Assembly: GCA_964520475.1 (NCBI GenBank)
Contig: CAZFNS010000001.1
Location: 62,001 to 126,000 of the forward strand
DNA: 64,000 nucleotides
Direction: 5' to 3'
Source: Ruminobacter sp964520475
GTDB taxonomy: Bacteria; Pseudomonadota; Gammaproteobacteria; Enterobacterales; Succinivibrionaceae
Positions 49,301-57,995 of this stretch are shown piece by piece. Under the pieces are notes generated by a model. It worked only from the letters and a program-made list of their open reading frames with translations. It searched no databases and had not been told where the DNA came from. Each line of letters starts with the position of its first letter. The first letter of the stretch is position 1. The position numbers were made by a program, and so were the translations under genes.

Positions 49301-51344
49301 TGTCCGCGTCGGTCGAGGTGGATTTATAGGTGAGCGTGAGCCCGGACATCTTGAGATCGGCGGAGGCGACGGGCGGGGTGTTTTCCGCCGGGGCGCCGGC
49401 CTTAACCGTCACTTTCTTGGTCAGGGACTTGTACTCCTCAGCCCCGTCGTCGTAAACGACCGTGACGCTGACGTCGTACTCGGCGTCCTTGTTCGGGTAG
49501 ACGTGAACCGGCGAGAGTTCGGTCGAGGTCGAGCCGTCGCCGAAGTCCCACTCGACGGACTTGACGCCGTCCGTGACGTCCAGGGTGAAGGTCACGGACG
49601 TGCCGTCGACAGCGAAACTGAACGCCGGGGTGTCGTGGCAGGCCTGGCCGGATCCCGCCGTGACCTTCTTCGTGGTCTCGGCGATCACCCGGCCGTCCGC
49701 GCCGTACACCTTCAGGGTGACGGTGTATTCGGCGCCGGCGTCAAGCGCGCGGCTGAATTCGCTGCCCTCGCCCGTGACCCCGTCGCTGAAGGTCCACTCG
49801 TACCGGGACGGGGAGGCGACGTTGGTCAGCACGGCCCTGAAGGTCGCCTCGCCGCCGCACTCCGCGTAGGAGACCTCGAAATCGGCGGACGGCTCGTTGG
49901 CCGCGGCCACGGTCACTTCGCCCTGCGCGGTCCGGGTCGCCCCGTCGAAGTCGAACATCACGGTGTAGGGATAGGTTCCGGCCTGCGGGAAGGTCTTGGT
50001 AACCGTGTTGCCTTCCAGGGAGGTGCCGTCCGAGAACACCCAGCGGACATTCTGAGCCTGGGAATCGATGGTGAAGGTGACGGTAAGCCCGTCGGCCGTC
50101 GCCTGGGGCTGCGGCGCCGGGCTCGAAGTCCCTTCCTTGACGGTAACCTGGTACTCGTAAGGAGCCGACTCGTTCCCGTCCGCGTCGGTCACGATCAGGG
50201 TAACCGTGTACTGGCCGAAGAACTCGTACTCATGCTCCGGGTTCTCCAACTCGGAGACGGTGTTGTCGCCGAAATCCCAGCGGAACTTGACCGCCCCGCC
50301 CTTCGAGGAGTTGTGGAACTTCACGAGTTTGGACCCGTCGGTGGTCTCGGCGTAGAACAGCGCTTCGAGATCGCCGCCGCACAGGCTCCCGGTCACGTCG
50401 AAGCTCCGGGTCTGCTCGGCCTTGGCCAGCCCGTCGCTGACCGACAGCGTCACCGAGTGCTGCCCGCTGGCCGGGAAGACGCGCTCGGCGTTCTTCTGCC
50501 TGACGGAAGTCCCGTCGTCGAAAAGCCATTCGTAAGTGAGATCGTTGCCGTCCGGATCGGTGGCGTCGGCCGTGAAGAGTAAGGTGCGGCAGCCCGTTTC
50601 CTCGGCGGTGAGCCCGTTGATTACCGGCGGCCGGTTCTTTTCGACGTCGGAGCCGGTCGGAAGGTTGTTGAAGTCGCCGTTTTTGGCGTACGAGCCGGCC
50701 ACCGCGTCGGGGGTCACGCCCTCGCCGAGCGCCGTCTCGATTTTGGGCAGCGCGCCGTCGAGTTTGGCCAGCACGTCCGGATCCGCGAGGCTCCGGTTCT
50801 GGGCGGCGAGCGCCTTGACCATGACCCCGGCCGGGCTGTCCGGCGTCAGTTCCGAGGAGAAGATGCCGGCGGCGCCGCCGAGCCTGGACGCCAGATCGCC
50901 CGCGGCCCGGTCAAAGGAGACGCCGTTTTTCTCCGCGTAATCGGCGAGCTGCGTGGTCAGCGGGTTGATGTAAATTTTGCCGTTGGCGGCATTGTTGATG
51001 AGAGTCGAGGAGACTCCCGCGCTCGGGCCCGAGCTCACCACGGCGATGACTCTTTTGCCCGAGGCGAGGTCGTCGTCGGTGAAGTTCATGACCGCCTGGC
51101 CGCCGGCGTCGGTAATCTTGATTTCCCGGTCGGCGTCCGTGCACGCGCTGTCGCCGTCGACGTCGAGGCACACCTGCGCCGAGCCGATGTAATCGCCGTC
51201 GATATTCTGCACCACCGAAGTCAGAGCGACGGTGCTCCCTCCCGGCTGCGGCCCCTCGTCGTCGGATCCCGAACCGCCGCCGCACGAAATCAGACCGGCG
51301 CTGAGCATAATCGCCATGGCCAGTTTTGTATAGCTACACTTCAT
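46326..51344 (-). CDS. Giant multidomain alpha-amylase family lipoprotein with seven PKD-like repeats
   Basis: 1672 residues. The start at 51344 has GGTGGAG upstream and gives a lipoprotein signal ending AGLISC. Order: N-terminal module (20-230) with VCLDVDGDSACTDAD; seven PKD-like repeats (232-815), some with WDFGDG and others with variant WLFDDG or WTFSDG cores; a CBM26-like module (824-912); an Asp-Pro linker (932-958); a domain like the C-terminal domain of chitobiase (992-1055, YYTLDNTEPTKSSTKYSGPI); and the GH13 barrel (1089-1582) with a C-terminal beta domain. Catalytic residues: Asp1373 (AVRIDTLKHM), Glu1402 (FGEALIKGFG) and Asp1484 (FQNHDLT). The barrel differs from the MalS-like ones, so substrate details cannot be inferred. 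It lies between terminators on both sides. Confidence 0.88.
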   Translation of the reverse strand: MKCSYTKLAMAIMLSAGLISCGGGSGSDDEGPQPGGSTVALTSVVQNIDGDYIGSAQVCLDVDGDSACTDADREIKITDAGGQAVMNFTDDDLASGKRVIAVVSSGPSAGVSSTLINNAANGKIYINPLTTQLADYAEKNGVSFDRAAGDLASRLGGAAGIFSSELTPDSPAGVMVKALAAQNRSLADPDVLAKLDGALPKIETALGEGVTPDAVAGSYAKNGDFNNLPTGSDVEKNRPPVINGLTAEETGCRTLLFTADATDPDGNDLTYEWLFDDGTSVRQKNAERVFPASGQHSVTLSVSDGLAKAEQTRSFDVTGSLCGGDLEALFYAETTDGSKLVKFHNSSKGGAVKFRWDFGDNTVSELENPEHEYEFFGQYTVTLIVTDADGNESAPYEYQVTVKEGTSSPAPQPQATADGLTVTFTIDSQAQNVRWVFSDGTSLEGNTVTKTFPQAGTYPYTVMFDFDGATRTAQGEVTVAAANEPSADFEVSYAECGGEATFRAVLTNVASPSRYEWTFSDGVTGEGSEFSRALDAGAEYTVTLKVYGADGRVIAETTKKVTAGSGQACHDTPAFSFAVDGTSVTFTLDVTDGVKSVEWDFGDGSTSTELSPVHVYPNKDAEYDVSVTVVYDDGAEEYKSLTKKVTVKAGAPAENTPPVASADLKMSGLTLTYKSTSTDADNDALTYEWDFGDGAKATNASGTHDYASAGDYTVTLKVSDGKASDSYSGKVKAEQSSGGDFTIDFTYSFTGLTGKLTASVSLNDTSSTKYSWDFGDGQTSTEPSPTVTYATGGEKTVTLTVTDNGKTVTKSYTFTLTEGTAVTPQKKGIYYKGSASTIYIWVDDSTELAGPWPGSAMTTASEDPGWSFYDTSSITQSTINVIFSNNGDKLTGDLTGAPSAGCYDGAWTTLEECVLSGSAGGSVSGGGTVEKDPVPDPDPNPDPDPDPNPDPVPDPDPNSQEIDSNIPWNELEGAALDSTADGVDAVEAAPYLVASLNPGSYHADQKVALTAQDADRKTVAADIYYTLDNTEPTKSSTKYSGPITLADTSADGLGTAYRLRALVVGANGVSQEQHFFWFIKSQNPTPSAATDFRDETIYFVVTARFFDGDEDNNYYCRDRFDLTDPSWRGDFKGLIAKLDYIKKMGFTAIWITPPVENRSGLDYHGYHAYDWFQPDMRLESPGATYFDFIKAAHKKGIKVVQDVVLNHSSNYGIRGQTYIDKIPTKYHIDPQYGKGGIDMGGIYTGNIADYKSANRCDNDNPVAPTWHRRLCAGDPNADATFTVHFQDDDVPVTGTADTAHSGYYWSPAVSQSLPSKWYHEAYTNNWESVEEVQLRSMAGDCVDLTTENDNVRNYMNAMMKMYIDMGIDAVRIDTLKHMPREDVMAMTSKWQKYKTGLFVFGEALIKGFGDNTPEQLHPWYYTRTGSGTEKTGDSGISVLDFFLMSTFRDNVTKGSLGGLADVINRFDGWYADPTKLVTFFQNHDLTPDNTWSGSGAQHCCEDRTNAALAYNVLWTFRGIPVMYAGDETGSRVGLPPDLTGSNDLVSSTGRLYIGDDLDNGDPIIGHVTDLNAMRKASIALRRGQMKVLQGEPLVFERTYESDNAIVAIPGAGGGDVTVSGATDGSYVDLVTGASYQVSGGSVALGNIPGGSMRVLVKDYAGGKVASASQFLK
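48470..48552. repeat. Low-complexity Asp-Pro linker repeat within the 1672-residue amylase gene
   Basis: Short GGATCG-type units, imperfectly repeated, encode alternating Asp-Pro with occasional Asn or Val. A comparable Glu-Pro linker lies at 55257-55300 in the amylase-pullulanase gene. Confidence 0.75.
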
Positions 51345-51448
51345 TGCAAACTCCACCGTATTTAAATGAAACAACAACGTTTCGATTTTAACACGCCCGC
51401 CGGGCCCTTTCTTGCGCAAGCGTCACATATAACACATTTTTAACACAC

Positions 51449-51478
51449 AAAAAAAATCCCCGCGTTCCCGCGGGGATT
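51449..51478 (-). terminator. Intrinsic terminator of the PKD lipoprotein gene
   Basis: 10-bp perfect stem AATCCCCGCG/CGCGGGGATT with a TTCC loop and a run of T on the minus strand; 25 bases after the stop. Confidence 0.88.
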
Positions 51479-51502
51479 CTCTCACCGGTCAGAGGCCGGA
51501 TC

Positions 51503-53272
51503 TCAGCCCAGGCTCAAGGTGCATTCCAGCGCGTCCGGATCCACGGGGCCCGGGCCCGGTTCGGACAGCGTCACCTTGACGGTCGCGGCGTACGGCTCGG
51601 AAGTGTTGCCGTCGGCGTCGGTCACCGTGAGCGTTACCTTGTACGATCCCGACTTCGCGTAGGTGTGCTTGGGGTTCTCGTCGGTCGAGGTCTGGCCGTC
51701 GCCGAAATCCCAGGCGAACTTGACCGCGCCTTCGGACGTGTTGGTGAACTGGTAGGTCCCGTCGCTGCCGGCGACCGCCTCAAAGGTGAACGACGCGGTG
51801 ATGCCGCCATCGGAGGGCAGCGTAACCGTGACGCTCTGCGAGTAGGTCTTCGAATTGCCCTTGTCGTCGCTCGCCGTCAGGGTCACCTCGTACGAGCCCG
51901 AGTGCTCGTACGTGTGCGTGGGGTTCGCGTCGGCCGACGTGGTGCCGTCGCCGAAATCCCAGCTGTACTTGGTGGCGCCCTTGGAGGTGTTCTTGAACGT
52001 GAAGGTGCCGGCCTTTCCCGCGACTTCCTGCACGGTGAACGAAGCCGTTATCCCCGGGGCCGGGGCGGCGCACTGGAGGCCGTTGACGGTGAACGGGACG
52101 TCGCGCGTGTCTTCGTTGACGCCGTCGCTCACGGTGAGGTTGACGCTCTTGTCACCGGAAGACGCGAAGGTATGGGTTACCTCCTCGCCGAGGGCCTCGT
52201 CGCCGTCATCGAACTTCCAGGTGAACACCAGGACGTCCCCGTCGGGATCGCTCGCGTACGCTTTGAAATGAACCTCGTTGCAGGCGCCCGTCTCGTCGAT
52301 GCCCGTGCCGTTTATCGCGGGGGCGTGGTTGACGGTGCCGCCGCCCTGCTCGCTGACGACCACGCTGCCCTTTTTGGTTACGGTCCTGCCGTTGAACTTG
52401 AAGGTAACCTCAAAGGTGTAGGTGCCGGCGCCGTCGAAGGTCTTGGTCACGGTGTTCCCGGAGAGTTCCGAGCCGTCCGAGAACTTCCAGACGGGGGACT
52501 CGGCGCTCGCGTCGATGGAGAATTCGAACCCTCCGTCGGGAAGCGGCGTGACCACGGGGCTGGGCTGGACCGGCTCGGTGCCCGAGGGATCCCTGAACGG
52601 GCTCTGGCTGCTGTCCGCGCTGAAATTGCCCTCTATCCCGGCGATGACTTCGTCCTTGGTTTTCGTGGCGAGGGCGCCCTGCACGTACGTGTAGGAGTTT
52701 TTAATCAGCGTGCCCAGGTCCAGGCTCCCCGCGGCGTTGTAGTCGTCGAGGCCCATGGCGCCGTAGGTCTCCAGCAGGATGCCGTACAGATCGCTGTTGC
52801 CCGGCGGGGTTTTGGAAAAGTCCGTTCCGGCCGGGGTGCCGGCCAGGGCGCTCAGCTGATCCGGGCCGCCGAGAAGGTTCTGGGCGTTGGTGATGCTGTT
52901 AAGGTAAATGACGCCGTAGTCGCACGGATTGCCCGCGCAGTTCCCGAGGGGGTTGGCGTAAAAGCTCGCCGCCGCGGCGTCCGTGGCGATTACCTGAGCG
53001 GCGCCGGCGTCCGTGTTCCAGTTCAGCTGGACGGGGCTGCCCGACTTGGCGCTGCCCGAGACGGCCTCGCCGTCGCAGGACGAGTTGCCGTCGGCGTCGA
53101 CGCAGACCGTGTAGTCCGTCTGGCTGCCGTCGACCTGGACCTTCACCGTGTAGGTGAGATCCGGGGCCGGGTTGACGCCGCCGTTGTCGTCGTCCCCCCC
53201 GCCGCCGCCCCCGCAGGCGGCAACGGCAACGGAAGATAAAATCGCGAGTGCAAACTTGTTGAGTTTAAACAT
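51503..53272 (-). CDS. PKD-repeat lipoprotein without catalytic domain, paralogue of the amylase N-terminus
   Basis: 589 residues: lipoprotein signal ending AVAAC with a Gly/Asp-rich stretch, an N-terminal module (VCVDADGNSSCDGEA), then four PKD-like repeats ending at a short tail. The last two repeats are almost identical to PKD 3 and 4 of the 1893-residue amylase (shared SYEVTLTASDD and TSEPYAATVKVTLSEP). The amylase continues with binding and GH13 modules; this gene stops and is followed at once by a strong terminator, so it looks like a finished gene rather than a broken one. Function unknown; a surface scaffold or glycan/protein-contact lipoprotein is conceivable. It starts 50 bases after the amylase-pullulanase stop with AGAGG upstream and no terminator between, so the two are probably cotranscribed. 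Confidence 0.85.
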   Translation of the reverse strand: MFKLNKFALAILSSVAVAACGGGGGGDDDNGGVNPAPDLTYTVKVQVDGSQTDYTVCVDADGNSSCDGEAVSGSAKSGSPVQLNWNTDAGAAQVIATDAAAASFYANPLGNCAGNPCDYGVIYLNSITNAQNLLGGPDQLSALAGTPAGTDFSKTPPGNSDLYGILLETYGAMGLDDYNAAGSLDLGTLIKNSYTYVQGALATKTKDEVIAGIEGNFSADSSQSPFRDPSGTEPVQPSPVVTPLPDGGFEFSIDASAESPVWKFSDGSELSGNTVTKTFDGAGTYTFEVTFKFNGRTVTKKGSVVVSEQGGGTVNHAPAINGTGIDETGACNEVHFKAYASDPDGDVLVFTWKFDDGDEALGEEVTHTFASSGDKSVNLTVSDGVNEDTRDVPFTVNGLQCAAPAPGITASFTVQEVAGKAGTFTFKNTSKGATKYSWDFGDGTTSADANPTHTYEHSGSYEVTLTASDDKGNSKTYSQSVTVTLPSDGGITASFTFEAVAGSDGTYQFTNTSEGAVKFAWDFGDGQTSTDENPKHTYAKSGSYKVTLTVTDADGNTSEPYAATVKVTLSEPGPGPVDPDALECTLSLG

Positions 53273-53322
53273 TTTGAACCTCTTTAATTATCGGAAGTTC
53301 GCCTTCCAAAGAATTAATAATC

Positions 53323-56300
53323 CTATTTCTTGTACCATACCGTCACTGCCGTGCCTCCGACGGAGTTGTCGCCGGTCTCGTCGTCGCCGTTCACGGTGAC
53401 GTTCTCGACTTTCTTGTACCACCCGTCGACGCCGTCAATCGTCGTGTCAACGCCGCTGTGGATGACCACCTTGATGGATTTCCAGCTGTCGCCCACCGCG
53501 CCGCCGTTGATGTCGACCACCACCGCGCCGCCACGGTCGGTGCCGGTGATGTTGCTCTCGATCTGCTCCCTCGTGGTCATGCGGAACGCGGGATGCGCCT
53601 TGCGCATGGCGATCATGCCCTTATAGTAGTTGAACGTGTCGATGTAGCTGGACTTGACGTCCCAGTCGATGTCGTTCGAACCGTCCGCGGAGTTGTACGA
53701 GTTCGCGTTCATGTTCTTGGTCCGGCCGAATTCCTCGCCGGCGTGGATGAACGGGATGCCCTGGCTGACCAGGATGACGCCGTTGCCGTACGCCTGCAGT
53801 CTCTTCGCGTAATCGCCGGTTATCCCCATCTTCTTGATCTTGTCGGTCCAGTTGAGGTTGTCGTGCGCGGTGATGTAGTTGACGGACTGCTCCGGATCCG
53901 CCGCGAAAAGCGGGGTCCACATGTTGGTGCTGTCGCCGACGCCGCCCTTGACGCCCGCCATGACGCAGCCGAAGTTGCCGTCCACGTCGCCGAGGTCGTT
54001 ATAGGTCGTGTTGAAGAGGAATCCGCCCACGTCGTTGTCGCTGCCGCCCTTGAGGCATTCGCGGTACTTGCCGTTGAAGATGCCGACGTGGCCGCTCGCG
54101 GCGTTCCTGATGGTGCCCATTCTCACGCGGGTCGACTCCGAGGGATCGGTGGCGAAGCCGTTCCAGGGCTCGCCGTACATGAGGAAGTTCCTGTCCGGGT
54201 ACTTGTTGTTAAGATATTCGCCCCATTCCTTGAAGTCGCTGACGTCGAAGATGCCGACGAGGTCGAACCGGAAGCCGTCGATGTTGTACTCGGTCGCCCA
54301 GTACTCGAGGGAGTCCCTGATGAACCTGCTCACCATGTCCTGCTTCGCGTCGACGGAGTTGCCGCACCCCGACAGGTCGACCGAGGTGTAGTACTTGCCG
54401 GTTATGCCGGAGAACACGTTTTTGTTGAAGGTGTGGTTGTACACCACGTCCATGATCACGCGGAGCCCGTTCTTGTGGAACTCGTTGACCATGTTCTTGA
54501 ACTCGGCGACCTTCTGCTTGTAGTTCTCCGTGCCGAACACCGAGGTGTAGCGGTCTTCGGGAACGTTGAAGTTGACGGGATCGTAGCCCCAGTTGTAGCA
54601 GCTGTCGTCCTGCGAGTCCACGTCGGAGCAGGTGCCGTAGTCGTACACCGGCAGGAGCTGCACGTGGGTCACGCCCAGATCCTTGAGGTGGTCGATGCCC
54701 GTTTTGGCGCCCTTGGCGTTCACGGTGCCCGTTTCAACCATGCCGGCGTAGCGGCCCCGGTTCTCGGCGGAAACGCCGGAAGACGGGCTGATGGTGAAGT
54801 CCCTGACGTGGGCCTCGTAGACGATGGAGTCCTCCCTGTTCTTCAGGGCGGGACGCGGCGCCCAGCCGTCGCTCAGATCCGTGCCGCGCATGTTCATGAC
54901 GATGTTCACGGTGTTGGTGGGCTCGCCCTGGGCCGGGTAGGACGCGGGCTTGACCATCTTGCCGTAGGGATCGTGCACGGCCTTGCCGTTTACCTTGAAC
55001 TGGTACTCGGCTCCGTCGAGATCGCCGTCGACCTTAGCCTCGTAGACGTTCTCGTATCCCGCGATCTGCGCCGCGCTCATCGGATAGGACTTGCCGCCCA
55101 CCTCGACGGTGACGTTCGCGGAATCGGGAGACCACAGCCTGAAGGTCGTGGCCGCCTCGGTGTAGTCGGCGCCCAGGAAGTCGTAGGCGAGATCCGCCGT
55201 CTCGCAGTTGCTGGTGGTCGGATCGGCGTCGCAGTTATTTTTGGTGTTGTCCGAAGGATCGGGCTCGGGTTCCGGCTCGGGCTCCGGCTCGGGCGAGGTC
55301 TTCGCGGTGACGGTCAGCACCTTGGTGGCCTCGTCGAACTTAATCACCCAGTCGCCGGCGCCCACGGAAACGAAATCGCCCGACGCGGTCAGCGCCGAAC
55401 CGGCTTTCCCGCCGAGGAAGATGCACTGATCCCCGGAGAGCGGCAGCGCCTCGATCTTCAGCTTGGTGTCGGAGTCGAAGCTGAACTCGCCGGACCATAC
55501 CGTGCCGTCCGCGCTTTCCTTGGTCAGCTCGTTGGTGGCGTATCCGTCGATTTCCGCCCTGACGGCCACTTTGGCGTAGGCTCCGGCGCTCTGTTCTTCG
55601 GCCACGGTCACCTTCTTGGAGGAAGACGACGAGGCGCCCGAAGGATCGGTGACGGTGAGCTTGACCGTGTAGGTGCCGGCCTTGGCGTAGGTCACGGTCG
55701 GGTTCTTTTCCGCCGATTTCTGGCCGTCGCCGAAGTCCCACGCGTAGGTGAGCTTGTCGTTGTCGGCGTCCGTGGACTTGTCGGTGAACGTCACGGACAG
55801 GCCGTCCGCGGCGAACGAGAAGTCGGCCTTCGGATCGTGGTTGGACGGCGTTGAGGCGTCCACGAATTCGTACGTCATGTCGGCGTCTTTGACGGTCAGG
55901 ATGTAGTCGCCCACCAGCGAGGTCTTTTCGTCGCCGTCCGTGGAGGTGTTCTCGACGAGCTTGCCCGGAGTGCCGGACGTGCCGTAGATCGTGCCGGTCC
56001 ACGAGCAGCCGTCGACGATCTTGAAGCGCTGGTCGCCGCTTTCGTCGCCTTTGCCGGTAAGCGTGAGCGCGAGGGTCCAGTTGCCGGTCTTGGTGCTGTA
56101 GGTCATCTTGTCGAAGGTCCAGCCGTTCGAGGTGCCGGCGTAGCAGAGCTCGCCCTTGGTCTTCTCGATGTCCGCGGCGCAGGACGCGTCGTCCGGGTTG
56201 AGCAGGCAGAAGCAGCCCTCCTCGTCGGCGTTGGACTGGCAGTACGAGACGCAGAGGCCGCCGGTGGTCGCCTCGCCCTTGCAGACGCAGGCCGCGCCGT

Positions 56301-57759
56301 TCGGGTCGGTGTCGCACGGGTCGACGCCCTTGCCGCACCACTGCTCGTCGGTGCAGAACGCCACGGCCGACATGGACGGGATGCTCAGCGTGACCTGGCC
56401 GCCGCTCACGGTGATGTCGTCGCCGCAGGGCTGGTTGCGCGGATCGGCGGTGCCGAGGATGTCGCAGTAGGTGCCGTCCGGAACCGAGGTCTGGAACGTG
56501 TGGCTGACCTTGGCCGAGGTGGTGTTCATCGCGTAGAAGCCCTTGCTCCCGCGGGCCAGATACAGGATCCCGCTCTCGAAGCCTTTGTCGGAGACGGCGG
56601 TACCGCGGGTGGCCCGGGCGAAGCGCGGCGCGTTCAGCACGAAGGGAGTGCGGTGCTGGCACAGCCAGCCGCCCGTGCAGCGGTCGGCCGAGATCGGGCC
56701 GGCGGGATCGTGCGAGTCGAACTTGTACCCGGAATAAAGCTGGCGCACCTTGCCGACGGGGAACACGGCGAGCCAGGACTGGGCCAGATCGTATTTCGGG
56801 TTGCCCTGGGTGCCCATGGAGCAGCTGCCCGCGGAGCATCTTGGGTACTCGTCGTCGTGGTTGTTCACGAACACCTCGGCGCTGTCGCCCAGCGAGGTGG
56901 AGAGATTGAGCGCGTTGCCGTAGTTCTGGTTGTCGAAAGCGTCGGCCGTGGCGTAGACATAGTTAAAGTCGGTGACCACGGCGTTCTCGATGTAGGTGTA
57001 TTTGGCCGGCTGGATGTCCGCGGCCTCGTTGGGAGCCCCGATGACCTCGAGGTAGGCGGGAGGCCTTCTCCCGGCTTTTTCCTTGGTTTTGGCGAGGATG
57101 GAGTCGATGTCGGTGTAGCCCATGTGTTTCGCCGCGTCGATGCGGAACCCGTACACGCCCATGTCCATCAGGCTGGCCAGATATTCGGCGATCTTGTCCT
57201 GGGTCGCGGCGTTGTCGGTGGCGGTGTCGGGCATGCCGGTCAGCCGGCAGGTGCGCACGTCGTTGGCGTTGGAATAGTCTATGTCGTGACCGCAGTCCGA
57301 GTGGAAATCGGACGACGTGAAGCCGTCCCGGTAGCTGCCGTCGCTGTAGGAAGAGCCGCCGATGCCCGTGCCGCTGCCGCTCGCGCGCTGGTTGAACACG
57401 GCGTCGGCGAACACCTTGACGCCCGCGTCGTTGCAGGCTTTGATCATGGCCTTAAGCTGCGTCTCGTTGCCGGTCATGGTGGTGAAATTCTTGAAGTTCA
57501 CCGGCTGGTACACCGCCCACCAGTTGGCGGTGTTGTTGATATGTTCGGCCGGCTGGGAAATCTGCACGCCGTCGAACCCCGCGGGGCCGAGGTATTCCGT
57601 GCATTCCTTGGCGATGCTGTCGTACGACCACTGGAAGGGATGGATTATGACCATTTCCTCTTCGTACGAGGCCGCGAGGGCCGCTCCGGGAACGCAGGCA
57701 AAGACTACCGAGGATACAGCTAAACTAAGAAGTTTTATTCTTAAGTTATTCGAGCTCAT
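53323..57759 (-). CDS. Secreted two-headed amylase-pullulanase (two GH13 catalytic domains)
   Basis: 1478 residues with a standard signal peptide (cleavage after PGAALA), not a lipoprotein. Order: GH13 alpha-amylase (33-470) beginning VIIHPFQWSYDSIAKEC, with Asp208 (GFRIDAAKHM), Glu238 (LEVIGAP) and Asp302 (VNNHDDE); a Cys-rich segment with eight Cys (478-530); a SusE-like starch-binding module (534-633); a PKD repeat (640-720); a second SusE-like module (725-818); a Glu-Pro linker; a CBM48-like domain (857-953); and a type I pullulanase barrel (977-1386) with the hallmark YNWGYDP and Asp1166 (GFRFDLVG), Glu1197 (YGEPWNG) and Asp1300 (TAHDN). It should cut both alpha-1,4 and alpha-1,6 bonds. 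A CRP-like half site lies at 57915-57930. The type II secretion operon upstream is the likely exporter. Confidence 0.93.
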   Translation of the reverse strand: MSSNNLRIKLLSLAVSSVVFACVPGAALAASYEEEMVIIHPFQWSYDSIAKECTEYLGPAGFDGVQISQPAEHINNTANWWAVYQPVNFKNFTTMTGNETQLKAMIKACNDAGVKVFADAVFNQRASGSGTGIGGSSYSDGSYRDGFTSSDFHSDCGHDIDYSNANDVRTCRLTGMPDTATDNAATQDKIAEYLASLMDMGVYGFRIDAAKHMGYTDIDSILAKTKEKAGRRPPAYLEVIGAPNEAADIQPAKYTYIENAVVTDFNYVYATADAFDNQNYGNALNLSTSLGDSAEVFVNNHDDEYPRCSAGSCSMGTQGNPKYDLAQSWLAVFPVGKVRQLYSGYKFDSHDPAGPISADRCTGGWLCQHRTPFVLNAPRFARATRGTAVSDKGFESGILYLARGSKGFYAMNTTSAKVSHTFQTSVPDGTYCDILGTADPRNQPCGDDITVSGGQVTLSIPSMSAVAFCTDEQWCGKGVDPCDTDPNGAACVCKGEATTGGLCVSYCQSNADEEGCFCLLNPDDASCAADIEKTKGELCYAGTSNGWTFDKMTYSTKTGNWTLALTLTGKGDESGDQRFKIVDGCSWTGTIYGTSGTPGKLVENTSTDGDEKTSLVGDYILTVKDADMTYEFVDASTPSNHDPKADFSFAADGLSVTFTDKSTDADNDKLTYAWDFGDGQKSAEKNPTVTYAKAGTYTVKLTVTDPSGASSSSSKKVTVAEEQSAGAYAKVAVRAEIDGYATNELTKESADGTVWSGEFSFDSDTKLKIEALPLSGDQCIFLGGKAGSALTASGDFVSVGAGDWVIKFDEATKVLTVTAKTSPEPEPEPEPEPDPSDNTKNNCDADPTTSNCETADLAYDFLGADYTEAATTFRLWSPDSANVTVEVGGKSYPMSAAQIAGYENVYEAKVDGDLDGAEYQFKVNGKAVHDPYGKMVKPASYPAQGEPTNTVNIVMNMRGTDLSDGWAPRPALKNREDSIVYEAHVRDFTISPSSGVSAENRGRYAGMVETGTVNAKGAKTGIDHLKDLGVTHVQLLPVYDYGTCSDVDSQDDSCYNWGYDPVNFNVPEDRYTSVFGTENYKQKVAEFKNMVNEFHKNGLRVIMDVVYNHTFNKNVFSGITGKYYTSVDLSGCGNSVDAKQDMVSRFIRDSLEYWATEYNIDGFRFDLVGIFDVSDFKEWGEYLNNKYPDRNFLMYGEPWNGFATDPSESTRVRMGTIRNAASGHVGIFNGKYRECLKGGSDNDVGGFLFNTTYNDLGDVDGNFGCVMAGVKGGVGDSTNMWTPLFAADPEQSVNYITAHDNLNWTDKIKKMGITGDYAKRLQAYGNGVILVSQGIPFIHAGEEFGRTKNMNANSYNSADGSNDIDWDVKSSYIDTFNYYKGMIAMRKAHPAFRMTTREQIESNITGTDRGGAVVVDINGGAVGDSWKSIKVVIHSGVDTTIDGVDGWYKKVENVTVNGDDETGDNSVGGTAVTVWYKK

Positions 57760-57914
57760 CTTGAATACTCCGTCTGATGCAACTGACTGTGTTTTGATGG
57801 TAAAAAAATGACAAAAAGTCACAGTTTAATGCTTTTCACTCTAACATAAAACGTTTTCGGGGATCTTGACATCTATCTCATTTTATTTTCGGTTTACAAC
57901 TATTTTACATAAAA

Positions 57915-57930
57915 TGTGATCAATGTCGGA
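57915..57930. promoter_or_regulatory. Possible CRP-type site upstream of the amylase-pullulanase gene
   Basis: TGTGA, six bases, TCGGA: the left half is perfect and the right half matches three of five. It lies about 155 bases upstream of the gene start in an AT-rich stretch. Weak evidence. Confidence 0.25.
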
Positions 57931-57995
57931 TTAACGGCTTTTCGGGCTGAAAACCGGGTCGTTTCGCCCGGCGGCCCGGCGCGGGCGCGCCGCCG

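Noticed and set aside
51503..53272. PKD lipoprotein as a truncated amylase pseudogene
   Set aside because: The stop is followed within 30 bases by a strong terminator and no catalytic remnants lie downstream; an old deletion cannot be excluded, but the gene looks finished.
57861..57880. MalT-type operator upstream of the amylase-pullulanase gene
   Set aside because: GGGGATCTTG on the plus strand shares only GGGGAT with the MalT box and has no second copy nearby.
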